From: Streptomyces angustmyceticus
GTDB taxonomy: Bacteria > Actinomycetota > Actinomycetes > Streptomycetales > Streptomycetaceae
Assembly: GCF_019933235.1 (NCBI RefSeq)
Contig: NZ_CP082945.1
Span: 806,001-870,000, forward strand
Direction of reading: 5' to 3'
DNA: 64,000 bases
A model generated the notes under the pieces. The model saw only the letters and a program-made list of their open reading frames with translations, did not search any database and was not told the DNA's origin. A program made the translations under genes and the position numbers. Numbering within the stretch: position 1 is the first letter of the stretch; each line of letters opens with the position of its first letter. Of this stretch, positions 51,003 to 58,725 are shown in pieces.

Positions 51003-52877
51003 TCACCCCGCCGCCACCGCCCGTTCCGCGACGCCCAGGGCGGCGGCCATGATGCTCAACTGCGGGTTCACCTCGGGGCAGCCGGGCAGCAGCGAACCGT
51101 CGGCGACCAGCACCCCGCGCACCCCGCGCAGGCGTCCCGCCCCGTCGGCGGGGCAGCGCTGGGCATCCGCCCCGGCGGCCACGGTTCCGGTGGGGTGGAA
51201 GGCGGAGAGGTGGAGCCGGCGGGCGCTCACGCCGTCCAGCAGGGCGGACAGCTCGGGCAGGGAGCGGGCGCGCGGCGCGGTGGGAATGCCGGTCAGCACC
51301 TCCCGGGCGCCGGCGGCGAAGAGCAGTTCGCCCATGGCCCGTACGGCGGTCATCAGGCGGCCCGCGTCGCGGGGATCGAGGTCGTAGCGGAGCAGCGTGC
51401 GGTCCCGGCCCAGGACCCGGCCCGAGGGACGGTCGGCGATCATGGCGCCGAGGGTCGCCAGCCGGTCCGCGGTGTCCACCTCGCGGCGCAGCGCGCGGCC
51501 GGCGCCGGGGAGCACGAAACTGCCCATGCCCGGTGGGGTGGCGGTCGCCTCGATGAGGATGCCGCCGCGGTGCAGTTCCTCGACGCCGACGCTCTGCAGC
51601 ACCCCTTCCCAGGCCGTCACCGGCTCGGCGAAGCGGCCCGCCACGCTGGTCGCCGGATGGACGCTGAGGTTGCGGCCCAGCCGGGGGTGGGTGCCCAGCC
51701 CCGAGCGGCGCAGCAGCGGCGGCGACTGCAGCGCGCCGGCCGCGACCACCACCAGCGGGCTCAGGATCTCCAGTTCGCCGCCGTCCGGACGCTCGACGGC
51801 CACCCCGGCCGCACGCGGGCCACCGGGCCGGTCGGTGTCCACGAGAACGCGCCGCACCCGCGCCCCGGTGACGATCCGGGCCCCGGCGGCGCAGGCGTCG
51901 GGCAGCACCGAGCGCTGCACGCTCTGCTTGGCGCCGGTGGGGCAGCCCACGACGCACTGGCAGGAGCCCTGGCAGCCGGGGGCGTTGCGGCGCAGCGGCG
52001 CGGCCCGCCACCCGAGGCGCTCCGCCCCGGCGAGGGTGAGCAGCCCGTTGTTGCCGAGGACGTCGAGGGGCTGGGTGGCCACGCCCAGGGTGCGCTCGGC
52101 CTCGTCGAGGTGGGCCGCGAAGCCGTCGGCGAGGTCGAGTCCGAAGGCGGTGCGCCAGCGCTCCAGCACATGGTCCGGGGTGCGGTAGCAGGTGCCGGAG
52201 TTGACGAGGGTGGTCCCGCCGACGGCCCGTCCGGTGGGCAGCAGCAGCGGCGGACGGCCCGCGGCGACGGTGGCGCCGCCGTCCCGGTACAGCTCCGTGA
52301 AGCGTTCCAGGGGCGTGCGGCGGCGGAACGACGCGGTGGTGTGGTGGTCGCCTTCCTCCAGGACGACGGTGCGCAGTCCGGCGCGGGCCAGGACGCGCGC
52401 GGCCATGGCTCCGCCGGCGCCGGAGCCGATCACCACCGCGTCGGCGGTGCTGCGCGCGGGCCAGTCGGCGGCCGGTGTGCAGTCCAGCGGCGGATCGTCC
52501 GGCGGCGCGAGGGCGAGCGGGCGCGCCGGCGGCGTTCCGGTGCGGTCGCCCGCGGGGGCCTGGTGTGCGAGCATCCGCTCCGTGCCGGCGGCCAGCAGCA
52601 CCGGCACCTTCACCAGGTCCAGCAGCGGCGCCAGGCGCGGCCGGGCGGCCAGCGCCGTCATCACCTCGTCCCGCTCGTCGGGGCCGAGGGCGGCGAGCGG
52701 GCGTCCCGTGCGGGCCAGCGCGTAGGCGTCGACGGCACGAGCGGCGCCGCGCACCCCGGCGCGGGCCGGTGCGGGCATGGCGGCCAGCAGGTCGTCGAGG
52801 CGTCCGGGCACCCTGCCCGGCCAGGCGGTGCCGCCGTCGTCGGCGAGGAGGGCCGCGACGAATCCGGCGGTGCTCAT
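51003..52877 (-). CDS. GMC-type FAD-dependent oxidoreductase
   Basis: 624 residues from ATG at 52877, overlapping the upstream stop. FAD motif AVVIGSGAGGAMAARVLA, then the GMC signatures TGRAVGGTTLVNSGTCYRTP, NAPGCQGSCQCVVGCPTGAK and HPTGTVAAG, GVLVADGSLLPGCPEVNPQL. The Cys-rich segment is seen in large GMC enzymes and may bind metal. An extra 160-residue helical head precedes the FAD domain. It oxidises alcohols, sterols or similar lipids. Partner of the next two genes. Confidence 0.9.
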   Translation of the reverse strand: MSTAGFVAALLADDGGTAWPGRVPGRLDDLLAAMPAPARAGVRGAARAVDAYALARTGRPLAALGPDERDEVMTALAARPRLAPLLDLVKVPVLLAAGTERMLAHQAPAGDRTGTPPARPLALAPPDDPPLDCTPAADWPARSTADAVVIGSGAGGAMAARVLARAGLRTVVLEEGDHHTTASFRRRTPLERFTELYRDGGATVAAGRPPLLLPTGRAVGGTTLVNSGTCYRTPDHVLERWRTAFGLDLADGFAAHLDEAERTLGVATQPLDVLGNNGLLTLAGAERLGWRAAPLRRNAPGCQGSCQCVVGCPTGAKQSVQRSVLPDACAAGARIVTGARVRRVLVDTDRPGGPRAAGVAVERPDGGELEILSPLVVVAAGALQSPPLLRRSGLGTHPRLGRNLSVHPATSVAGRFAEPVTAWEGVLQSVGVEELHRGGILIEATATPPGMGSFVLPGAGRALRREVDTADRLATLGAMIADRPSGRVLGRDRTLLRYDLDPRDAGRLMTAVRAMGELLFAAGAREVLTGIPTAPRARSLPELSALLDGVSARRLHLSAFHPTGTVAAGADAQRCPADGAGRLRGVRGVLVADGSLLPGCPEVNPQLSIMAAALGVAERAVAAG

Positions 52878-54292
52878 CGCTCCCCCACCTCCGCGTGCGC
52901 GGTTCCTTCGAGGAGCCACTCCTCCTCGGGGCGCCAGCGTCCCCACCAGCGTTCCAGGCGGACGACGGCGTCGGCGGTCTCGCTGTTGCGGCAGACGGCC
53001 GGACTGCCATCGGGGTCCGCGTAGTCGAGCCGCAGGGTGCGCTCGGCCGGCAGGCTCACCTCGACCCGGATACGGCGCAGTCCGGCGCGACCCGTCACGC
53101 TCCAGTCCGGACGCCCGAGGGCGGCGCGGAAGCGGCCGAAGCCCGCCCAGCCGAACGCGGCACGCTCCGCCCGGCGGGGCCAGGTGCGGCCGCCGCGGCG
53201 CAGCCGCAGGAAGACCAGGGGCGGCAGCCGGCGCAGCCCCGGCCGGGTCGAGACCGCGGCGACGATCTCCAGCACCTCGCCCCGGCCGAGATCCGCGTGC
53301 AGCCAGGCCCAGCGGTGGGCGTTGCCGTGGCCGTAGATGCGGGCGGAGGCGCCGGGCGCGCCGTGCAGGGTCAGCTTCTCGCCGCCGTAGGTGACCGTGC
53401 CGTCGTAGGTGGCGCGGGCGGCGGGCAGGATCTGCGCGGCGGGCAGCCGGGGGCGGCGCCAGGACCAGCGGGGGAAGGTGAACAGCGGGGTGTCCTCGGG
53501 GCGTTCGGTCAGCTCCCAGCGGAAGTCGCCGGCTGTTCCTTCGAGGTGGCCGGGCCGGGCGGCGATGCCGTCCGCGCGAAAGCCGTCCGCGCCGCCGCGC
53601 CAGGGTTCGGGGCCGAAGCGGGCGTGCCGCACCGGGTCCCGCGGGCCGTCCGGGCCGGCCGCGGGGAAGACGGCGGCCCAGCCGTGCGCGAAGGGCGGGG
53701 AGCCGTCGGACGGCGCGGTCAGTTCGTGGTGCAGCCACAGCCCGCGGCCGGTCGCCGGGTCGGTGACGGTGGTGTACCAGACCTCGGTGCGGCCCCGCTC
53801 CCCGCGCCAGCGCGGCGCCAGATGGCGGGTGCCGTCCTCGCGGCGGGGGAAGCGGACGCTGCCCAGGAAGGGGGCCAGGCCGGTGGCCAGGGGGAAGCGC
53901 AGGGTGCCGGTGCCGAGGCGTTCCTCGCCGTCGTAGAGCGTGTAGGGCAGGACCGTCATCGAGGCGACGGGGCGGCGCGGCGACACGGACTTCCAGCCGT
54001 CCAGGGTCAGCCGGCGGCCCTGGACGGTGAAGGCCAGCCGGTAGCGGATGCGGCGCCGGGCGAGCGGTGAGATCTCCATCTCGCCGCCGGCGCAGGGGTC
54101 GTCGGCCCAGCCGGCGATGCGCAGGCGGCCGCTCACCCTGGCCATGGTGGTACCGAGCGGCCGGAGCACATGGGGCGCCGTCACCCGCAGGTCGAGCCGG
54201 GCCCGCCGGACGGCGTCCTCGCCGTCGAGCCGGGCGGAGCCGAGCATGGTCTCGGTGAACGCCGTCCCGCGGGCGCTGTCGCCGCCGCTCAC
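52874..54292 (-). CDS. Unknown protein paired with GMC oxidoreductase
   Basis: 472 residues from GTG at 54292, overlapping the FadR stop (GTGA) and the GMC start (ATGA). The head (TAFTETMLGSARLDGEDAVR ... RYRLAFTVQGRRLTLDGWKS) resembles the extra domain at the end of some sterol-type GMC oxidoreductases. The rest is beta-rich with hydroxyneurosporene/AttH-like features (FTFPRWSWRRPRLP, ARIYGHGNAHRWAWLHADLG). Probably a lipid-binding partner of the oxidoreductase; inference. Confidence 0.75.
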   Translation of the reverse strand: MSGGDSARGTAFTETMLGSARLDGEDAVRRARLDLRVTAPHVLRPLGTTMARVSGRLRIAGWADDPCAGGEMEISPLARRRIRYRLAFTVQGRRLTLDGWKSVSPRRPVASMTVLPYTLYDGEERLGTGTLRFPLATGLAPFLGSVRFPRREDGTRHLAPRWRGERGRTEVWYTTVTDPATGRGLWLHHELTAPSDGSPPFAHGWAAVFPAAGPDGPRDPVRHARFGPEPWRGGADGFRADGIAARPGHLEGTAGDFRWELTERPEDTPLFTFPRWSWRRPRLPAAQILPAARATYDGTVTYGGEKLTLHGAPGASARIYGHGNAHRWAWLHADLGRGEVLEIVAAVSTRPGLRRLPPLVFLRLRRGGRTWPRRAERAAFGWAGFGRFRAALGRPDWSVTGRAGLRRIRVEVSLPAERTLRLDYADPDGSPAVCRNSETADAVVRLERWWGRWRPEEEWLLEGTAHAEVGER

Positions 54293-54975
54293 GCCAGTTC
54301 CTCCAGCATGATCCGCTCGGTGGCGGTCAGATAGCTCTCGGCGGCGGCGCGCGCGGCGTCCCGCTCGCCCGCCACCACCGCCTCGACCACGGGCGCCAGC
54401 CGGTCGTGCGCGGCCTCCGGGTCGGTGAAGGGCCGGACGAGCGCGGAACGGACCGGCAGATAGGCGTGGAAGAGGGTGTTGGTCAGCAGGACGTAGACGC
54501 GGTTGCCGGTGGCGCGGGCGAGCGCGCGGTGCACCTCGATGTCCGCCAGCTGTACGGCGTCGCCGCCCTCGGCGGCCCGCACCGCCGCCAGCAGTGCGCG
54601 CAGTTCCTCGTGGTGCTTGCGGCCCGCTCGGGCGGCGGCCCGCTCGGCGATCAACGCGCCGACGCTGCGCCGCACTTCGAAGATCTCGCCGGTCCAGTCG
54701 GGGCTGTGCCGTACCAGCATCGGCAGCAGATCGGCGCCGCCGAGGCGCAGGTAGTCGCGCACCTTGGTGCCCACGCCGTGCCGGGTCTCCAGCAGACCGG
54801 CCTGGAGGAGACGGCCGTAGGCGTGCTTGAGGGTGGTGCGGTTGACGCCGTACCGCTCCGCCAGCCGGCGCTCGGTGGGCAGATAGTCGCCGGCGGGGTA
54901 GCGGCCGGTGAGGATCTCCTCCCGCAGCCGGTTCTCCAGGACGTCGACGACGGTCTCGCGGGGCAGCGTCTCCAC
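54289..54975 (-). CDS. FadR/GntR family regulator
   Basis: 228 residues from GTG at 54975 with GGGAGGG before. GntR winged helix (VVDVLENRLREEILTGRYPA, PTERRLAERYGVNRTTLKHA, LLETRHGVGTKV) and an all-helical FCD-like domain (EIFEVRRSVGALIAERAAAR, DIEVHRALARATGNRVYVLL). The metal-binding His and Asp of FCD proteins are present in part. First gene of the three-gene oxidoreductase operon, which it probably controls through the palindrome at 55040. Confidence 0.9.
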   Translation of the reverse strand: METLPRETVVDVLENRLREEILTGRYPAGDYLPTERRLAERYGVNRTTLKHAYGRLLQAGLLETRHGVGTKVRDYLRLGGADLLPMLVRHSPDWTGEIFEVRRSVGALIAERAAARAGRKHHEELRALLAAVRAAEGGDAVQLADIEVHRALARATGNRVYVLLTNTLFHAYLPVRSALVRPFTDPEAAHDRLAPVVEAVVAGERDAARAAAESYLTATERIMLEELA

Positions 54976-55039
54976 GATTTCCCTCCCAGGGCAGCGATGA
55001 TCACCGACCCGCTCGGCAGACCGAGTGGGCCAGTGACTG

Positions 55040-55054
55040 AGTGGATGATCCACT
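55040..55054. promoter_or_regulatory. FadR-type operator of the GMC operon
   Basis: AGTGGAT-G-ATCCACT, a perfect 7+1+7 palindrome, 65 bp before the regulator start. Size and odd centre fit GntR/FadR operators. Confidence 0.7.
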
Positions 55055-55254
55055 GCACCACCGGAGTTGAGCCCCGTCAAGCCCTTTCGCTTCAGCCCCG
55101 TCGAGCCTCTTCACTGCCGCGTGCGCTTGCCGCTTCCCCTGCCGTTCGTCGGCCGCTTCCGTCACCGCTCGTCGGCCGACGGCCACCGCCACGGCCGGAG
55201 TTCACCGGTCACGGCCCGGCGGGCGGGGCCGCCGGGCCGCCCCGGACCGGCCCC

Positions 55255-55629
55255 TCAGCCGGTCCCCACCAGCGGCGCGTACTCCTTGCCGAGCTGGGAC
55301 ATGGCGTGGTCGAACTCCTTTTGCGAGATGACCTCGTGGAGCGTGCCGAGCACCGCCCGGACCCCACGGGTGGCCTCCGCCTTGGTCAGGCCGGTGTGCT
55401 CGCGCACCCTGCGGACGGACTCGTCGGGGCCGAAGGTCACCATGGCGCTCCGCCCGCGCCGGAGCGAGTTGCGCAGCGGCTCGGGAAGTTCGAGCGCCAG
55501 ATCGCGCACTTCGCCGGCGCTCAGGCGAAGGGCGAGCGTCTCGAGAGTGGCACGGGTGAGGTCGGCCGCTTCCTGGCGGGAGAAACCCGTGCGGTGCGCC
55601 ACTGCCTGGAAGAACTCCTTGTCGTCCAT
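55255..55629 (-). CDS. DUF2267 domain protein
   Basis: 124 residues from ATG at 55629 with GGAGG before. Two helical halves: MDDKEFFQAVAHRTGFSRQE, LTRATLETLALRLSAGEVRD, and VREHTGLTKAEATRGVRAVL. Length and the DLALELPEPLR motif fit DUF2267. Unknown function, frequent in stress regulons. Lies downstream of the candidate RiPP genes, 199 bp away, and is probably a separate unit. Confidence 0.88.
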   Translation of the reverse strand: MDDKEFFQAVAHRTGFSRQEAADLTRATLETLALRLSAGEVRDLALELPEPLRNSLRRGRSAMVTFGPDESVRRVREHTGLTKAEATRGVRAVLGTLHEVISQKEFDHAMSQLGKEYAPLVGTG

Positions 55630-55828
55630 GCGAGCCTCCACCTCGGTATGGGGGAACGGGCGAGGGAGGCAAAACCTCTCCCCCCACCTTGCCACGCCCG
55701 CATCCCCCGTGCGAGGCACCGGCGGACCGCCCCTCCCGGGAGACGGCCGCCCGCCCGCAGCCGGAAGCCCATGGTCACCGCGCGACCACCGAAAGCGAAC
55801 CCGGCCCGAGCCCCTCCCCCAGCCCCCC

Positions 55829-56503
55829 TCAGATGGCCATCGCCTCCTGGATCCACCGGTTCACCCGGTACGGCAGCCACCACAGCAGGGGCCCGGTGCG
55901 GGAGACCAGGCGCTCCTCCAGGAAGTCGGCGGCGATGGCCTCGGGTACGGCCGACGGCGGTGCGCCGTAGGAGAGTTGGGCGATCGCCGTCCGGTAGGCG
56001 GGCTCGTCCGCGGTGAAGCGGCGCAGGTTGCCCCAGCGGCGGTCGCGGATCTGGACGAAGCCGGGGCCCTCGCGCCACAGGCATTTGCAGAGGTAGTGCT
56101 CGTTGCGCCACCGCGCGAGCGCGTCCGCCGGGTCGGCGGGGCCGGTGAGGGTGCGGGGCGGCTGGAGGTGGCTGAGCTCGCGCCAGCCGTCGGCGGGCTC
56201 CGCCGGGAGGCGCAGTTCCCACTGGACGAGCACGGCGCGCGCCGTGAGATCGCGGATCAGGCACAGCCGCCGGACCGCGTGCGCGGCGGATGCGGGGTCG
56301 TCGACGGCCGTCAGGTCGATCTCTCCGGCGATCCGCGCCCGCCGTACCCCCAGCTCCCAGAGCCGGGCGGCGTCCTCCTCCGGGGGTCCGGCCAGGTCGA
56401 TGTCGCCCAGGCTCATGCCGGGCAGGGCGCAGGCGTCCTCGTCGTAGTCCCGCCACGCGGCGAGCGTGAGCGCCCCGGGGGCGGAGGTGGTGGTGCGGGT
56501 CAT
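55829..56503 (-). CDS. DUF5825 family protein, RiPP cluster
   Basis: 224 residues from ATG at 56503. No signal or membrane helix. Trp-rich, with EHYLCKCLWREGPGFVQIRD, RWGNLRRFTADEPAYRTAIA and WWLPYRVNRWIQEAMAI. I associate the sequence with DUF5825, usually encoded next to B12-binding radical SAM C-methyltransferases of RiPP clusters. It follows that gene 26 bp away on the same strand. Likely an accessory or precursor-recognition partner; activity unknown. Confidence 0.75.
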   Translation of the reverse strand: MTRTTTSAPGALTLAAWRDYDEDACALPGMSLGDIDLAGPPEEDAARLWELGVRRARIAGEIDLTAVDDPASAAHAVRRLCLIRDLTARAVLVQWELRLPAEPADGWRELSHLQPPRTLTGPADPADALARWRNEHYLCKCLWREGPGFVQIRDRRWGNLRRFTADEPAYRTAIAQLSYGAPPSAVPEAIAADFLEERLVSRTGPLLWWLPYRVNRWIQEAMAI

Positions 56504-56529
56504 GGGGGTCTCCTCGTGGGCGGCGGCGG

Positions 56530-58458
56530 TCAGGCGTGGACGACGGCCCGGGGCGCGTCCGGCGTCTTCTGCGGGGCGGGCACGGCGTGGCGGTGGCGCA
56601 TGAAGTCGAGCCGCAGCAGGTCCTCGTTGACGGCCGCGGGCGCGAGGTGGACGTACTGGCCGCCGTCGGTGAAGACCAGCCCGAGGGTCACCCAGTGCTG
56701 GAGCAGGGCGTGCACGGCGGCCTCGTCGACCGGGTGCCCGGGCAGGCGGGCGGCGAGCTTCCGGGTCAGCGCGGCCGGGGCGTGCGGCTGGTCGAGGAGC
56801 CGGAAGGCCGCGAGCTCCAGGGGCGCGGTCAGTTCCATGGCTCCCCAGTCGAAGGCGCGCCGGCGGCTGACGCAGACGATGCGGTCGCCGAGGTCGGTGT
56901 GGGTGAGCCTGCTGTCCACGTGGTGTTTGCGCCAGGCGCCCAGGGCGTCGTTGAGGGCGGTGACGGTGGTCTCCCCGATGCCGCGTTCGGGTGCCTCGAA
57001 GACGTAGGCCAGGTCGTAGAGTTCGGACTCGGGCAGGTCGTAGGTGAAGCGGTAGTGCTCCTCGGGGCGCAGGCCGGTGAAGCCGAGTTCGGGCCGGTTG
57101 AAGTACGGGCTGAAGCGTTCGATGGCGATGCGCGCGGAGAGGTCGACCGGTGGGTCGAGGTGTTCCAGTGCGGGCAGTTGGGCGATGACCGGCTCGTAGT
57201 CGGCGGCGGTCTCGCCGGGGAAGCCGTGGAGGTAGTTCCAGGAGACGGAGAGTCCGGTCTCGGCCCCGTCACGGAGCATCCGGACGTTCTGGCAGCCGCT
57301 CACGCCCTTGTCCATCAGGTCGAGCACCCGGCTGTTCAGGCTCTCGATGCCCGGCTGGACGTAGATCATCCCGGCGTCGGCGAGGGTGCGCAGCTGGGGC
57401 CGGCGCATGTTCGCCTTGATCTCGATGTGCAGGCGCAGGTCGTAGCCGCTGTCGATGATGCGGGGCAGGACGGTGCTGAGGTAGCCCATGTCGAGGATGT
57501 TGTCGACGACGTACATGTCCAGCACCCGGTGACGGCGCGCCAGGTCCATGATCTCTTCGTAGAAGGTGTCCGGGCTCTTGCTGCGGAACTGCATGAAGGA
57601 GCCGTTGAGTCCGCAGAAGGTGCAGTGGTGCTTCTCGCCCCACCAGCAGCCGCGGGCCCCCTCGACGACGAGCTTGGGCTCCACCCAGTTGCGGGCGACG
57701 GAGGACGCCAGCCGCTCGAAGTAGCCGCTGTAGTCGGGCGGCAGGATGGTGGCGGGCGGCAGTGGGCTGGTGCTCATCGGGTTGGCGGTGCTGGTGCCGC
57801 CGGCGCTCCGGTGGCACAGCCCGGGGACGGCGGACAGGTCGCCGCCCTCGTCGAGGGCGGTGAGCAGTTGGGGGAAGGCGGCTTCGCCCTCGCCGCGGAC
57901 CACGTGGTCGAGGAAGGGGAAGTTGCGGTGGCCGGCCTCGCCCTGCTCGCCGTCGCAGTTGGCGCCGCCCATGACCGTGACGATGTGCGGGGCGAGGCGT
58001 TTGACGTACTTGGCGGCGGCGAGCGCGGCGGTGTTCTGCTGGAAGGTGGAGGTGAAGCCGACGACGTCGGGTCCGGCCGCGACGATCCGCTCGGCGGTCT
58101 CCTGGACGAATTCCGGTACCACGCGGTGCAGTTCCTCGGACATCCGGATCCGTTCGTCCCGCAGCTTGCCGCGCATGGAGGCGCGGAACTCCGGTACCCG
58201 CCACTCGGGATCGTCGTAGAGCGCGGAGGAGAACACCCAGTCGCCGCATCCCATGAAGTACGAGGAGAGCGCGTAGAACTGGTAGTCGTCCGCGGTGAAC
58301 TCGGTGCGCCGGGTGATCCAGTCGGTGAACTCCAGGTTGGCGTGGAGGACGTCGGCGTGACCGGAGGTGCGCTCGTCGACGCTGCGTCGCAGGATGCCGA
58401 GGGCGAGGGACGGCAGGTCGATCGGGGACCAGGGCATGTTGACCAGCAGGACGCGCAT
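56530..58458 (-). CDS. RiPP maturation B12-radical SAM C-methyltransferase
   Basis: 642 residues from ATG at 58458. An N-terminal B12-binding Rossmann part (VLLVNMPWSPIDLPSLALGI; VVGFTSTFQQNTAALAAAKY; VMGGANCDGEQG) is followed by the radical SAM barrel. Its cluster motif is Cys271-x7-Cys279-x2-Cys282 (GCWWGEKHHCTFC), then YVVDNILDMGYL, KANMRRPQLRTLADAGMIYV, GIESLNSRVLDLMDKGVSG. A C-terminal winged-helix-like domain ends the chain. The family C-methylates unactivated carbons in peptides. The nearby 39-residue peptide is the obvious substrate. Confidence 0.9.
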   Translation of the reverse strand: MRVLLVNMPWSPIDLPSLALGILRRSVDERTSGHADVLHANLEFTDWITRRTEFTADDYQFYALSSYFMGCGDWVFSSALYDDPEWRVPEFRASMRGKLRDERIRMSEELHRVVPEFVQETAERIVAAGPDVVGFTSTFQQNTAALAAAKYVKRLAPHIVTVMGGANCDGEQGEAGHRNFPFLDHVVRGEGEAAFPQLLTALDEGGDLSAVPGLCHRSAGGTSTANPMSTSPLPPATILPPDYSGYFERLASSVARNWVEPKLVVEGARGCWWGEKHHCTFCGLNGSFMQFRSKSPDTFYEEIMDLARRHRVLDMYVVDNILDMGYLSTVLPRIIDSGYDLRLHIEIKANMRRPQLRTLADAGMIYVQPGIESLNSRVLDLMDKGVSGCQNVRMLRDGAETGLSVSWNYLHGFPGETAADYEPVIAQLPALEHLDPPVDLSARIAIERFSPYFNRPELGFTGLRPEEHYRFTYDLPESELYDLAYVFEAPERGIGETTVTALNDALGAWRKHHVDSRLTHTDLGDRIVCVSRRRAFDWGAMELTAPLELAAFRLLDQPHAPAALTRKLAARLPGHPVDEAAVHALLQHWVTLGLVFTDGGQYVHLAPAAVNEDLLRLDFMRHRHAVPAPQKTPDAPRAVVHA

Positions 58459-58526
58459 GTCGGCTCCTCGGAGGCGGCGGGGTGGAAGGGGAGGCGGCCG
58501 GCGGCCGTCCGGTGACGTGCGGCGAA

Positions 58527-58559
58527 CCGGCCGGCCCGGTGGTGCACCGGGCCGGCCGG
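58527..58559 (-). terminator. Very strong hairpin between precursor and radical SAM genes
   Basis: A perfect 15-bp stem (CCGGCCGGCCCGGTG, 58527-58541, with 58545-58559) and 3-nt loop, six bases after the precursor stop. It lies inside the apparent operon, so it may act as a partial terminator or 3' stabiliser, giving far more precursor than enzyme transcript. Confidence 0.85.
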
Positions 58560-58565
58560 GGAGGG

Positions 58566-58685
58566 TCAGTCCTCCTCGGTGTCCTCGGCGTTGCGGAACG
58601 GGACGGTCACCGTGATGCCGATGCCCGGCTTGCGGTTCTCCTCGTCACCCGCGAGCGGGTCGTTGTGGATGATGTCCTTCTGCAT
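58566..58685 (-). CDS. Candidate RiPP precursor peptide
   Basis: 39 residues from ATG at 58685, AGGAG eight bases before. The head is MQKDIIHNDPLAG, the middle EENRK, the apparent core GIGITVTVPFRN (beta-branched and hydrophobic residues), and the tail acidic (EDTEED). No Cys, no Nif11 or TOMM signature. Its place between an S9 peptidase and a radical SAM methyltransferase, the strong ribosome site and the hairpin after the stop support it as the modified substrate. Not tested for conservation. Confidence 0.78.
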   Translation of the reverse strand: MQKDIIHNDPLAGDEENRKPGIGITVTVPFRNAEDTEED

Positions 58686-58725
58686 GGCTGTGTCTCCTGT
58701 TCTGCCGGTGGTGCGGGAACGGATC

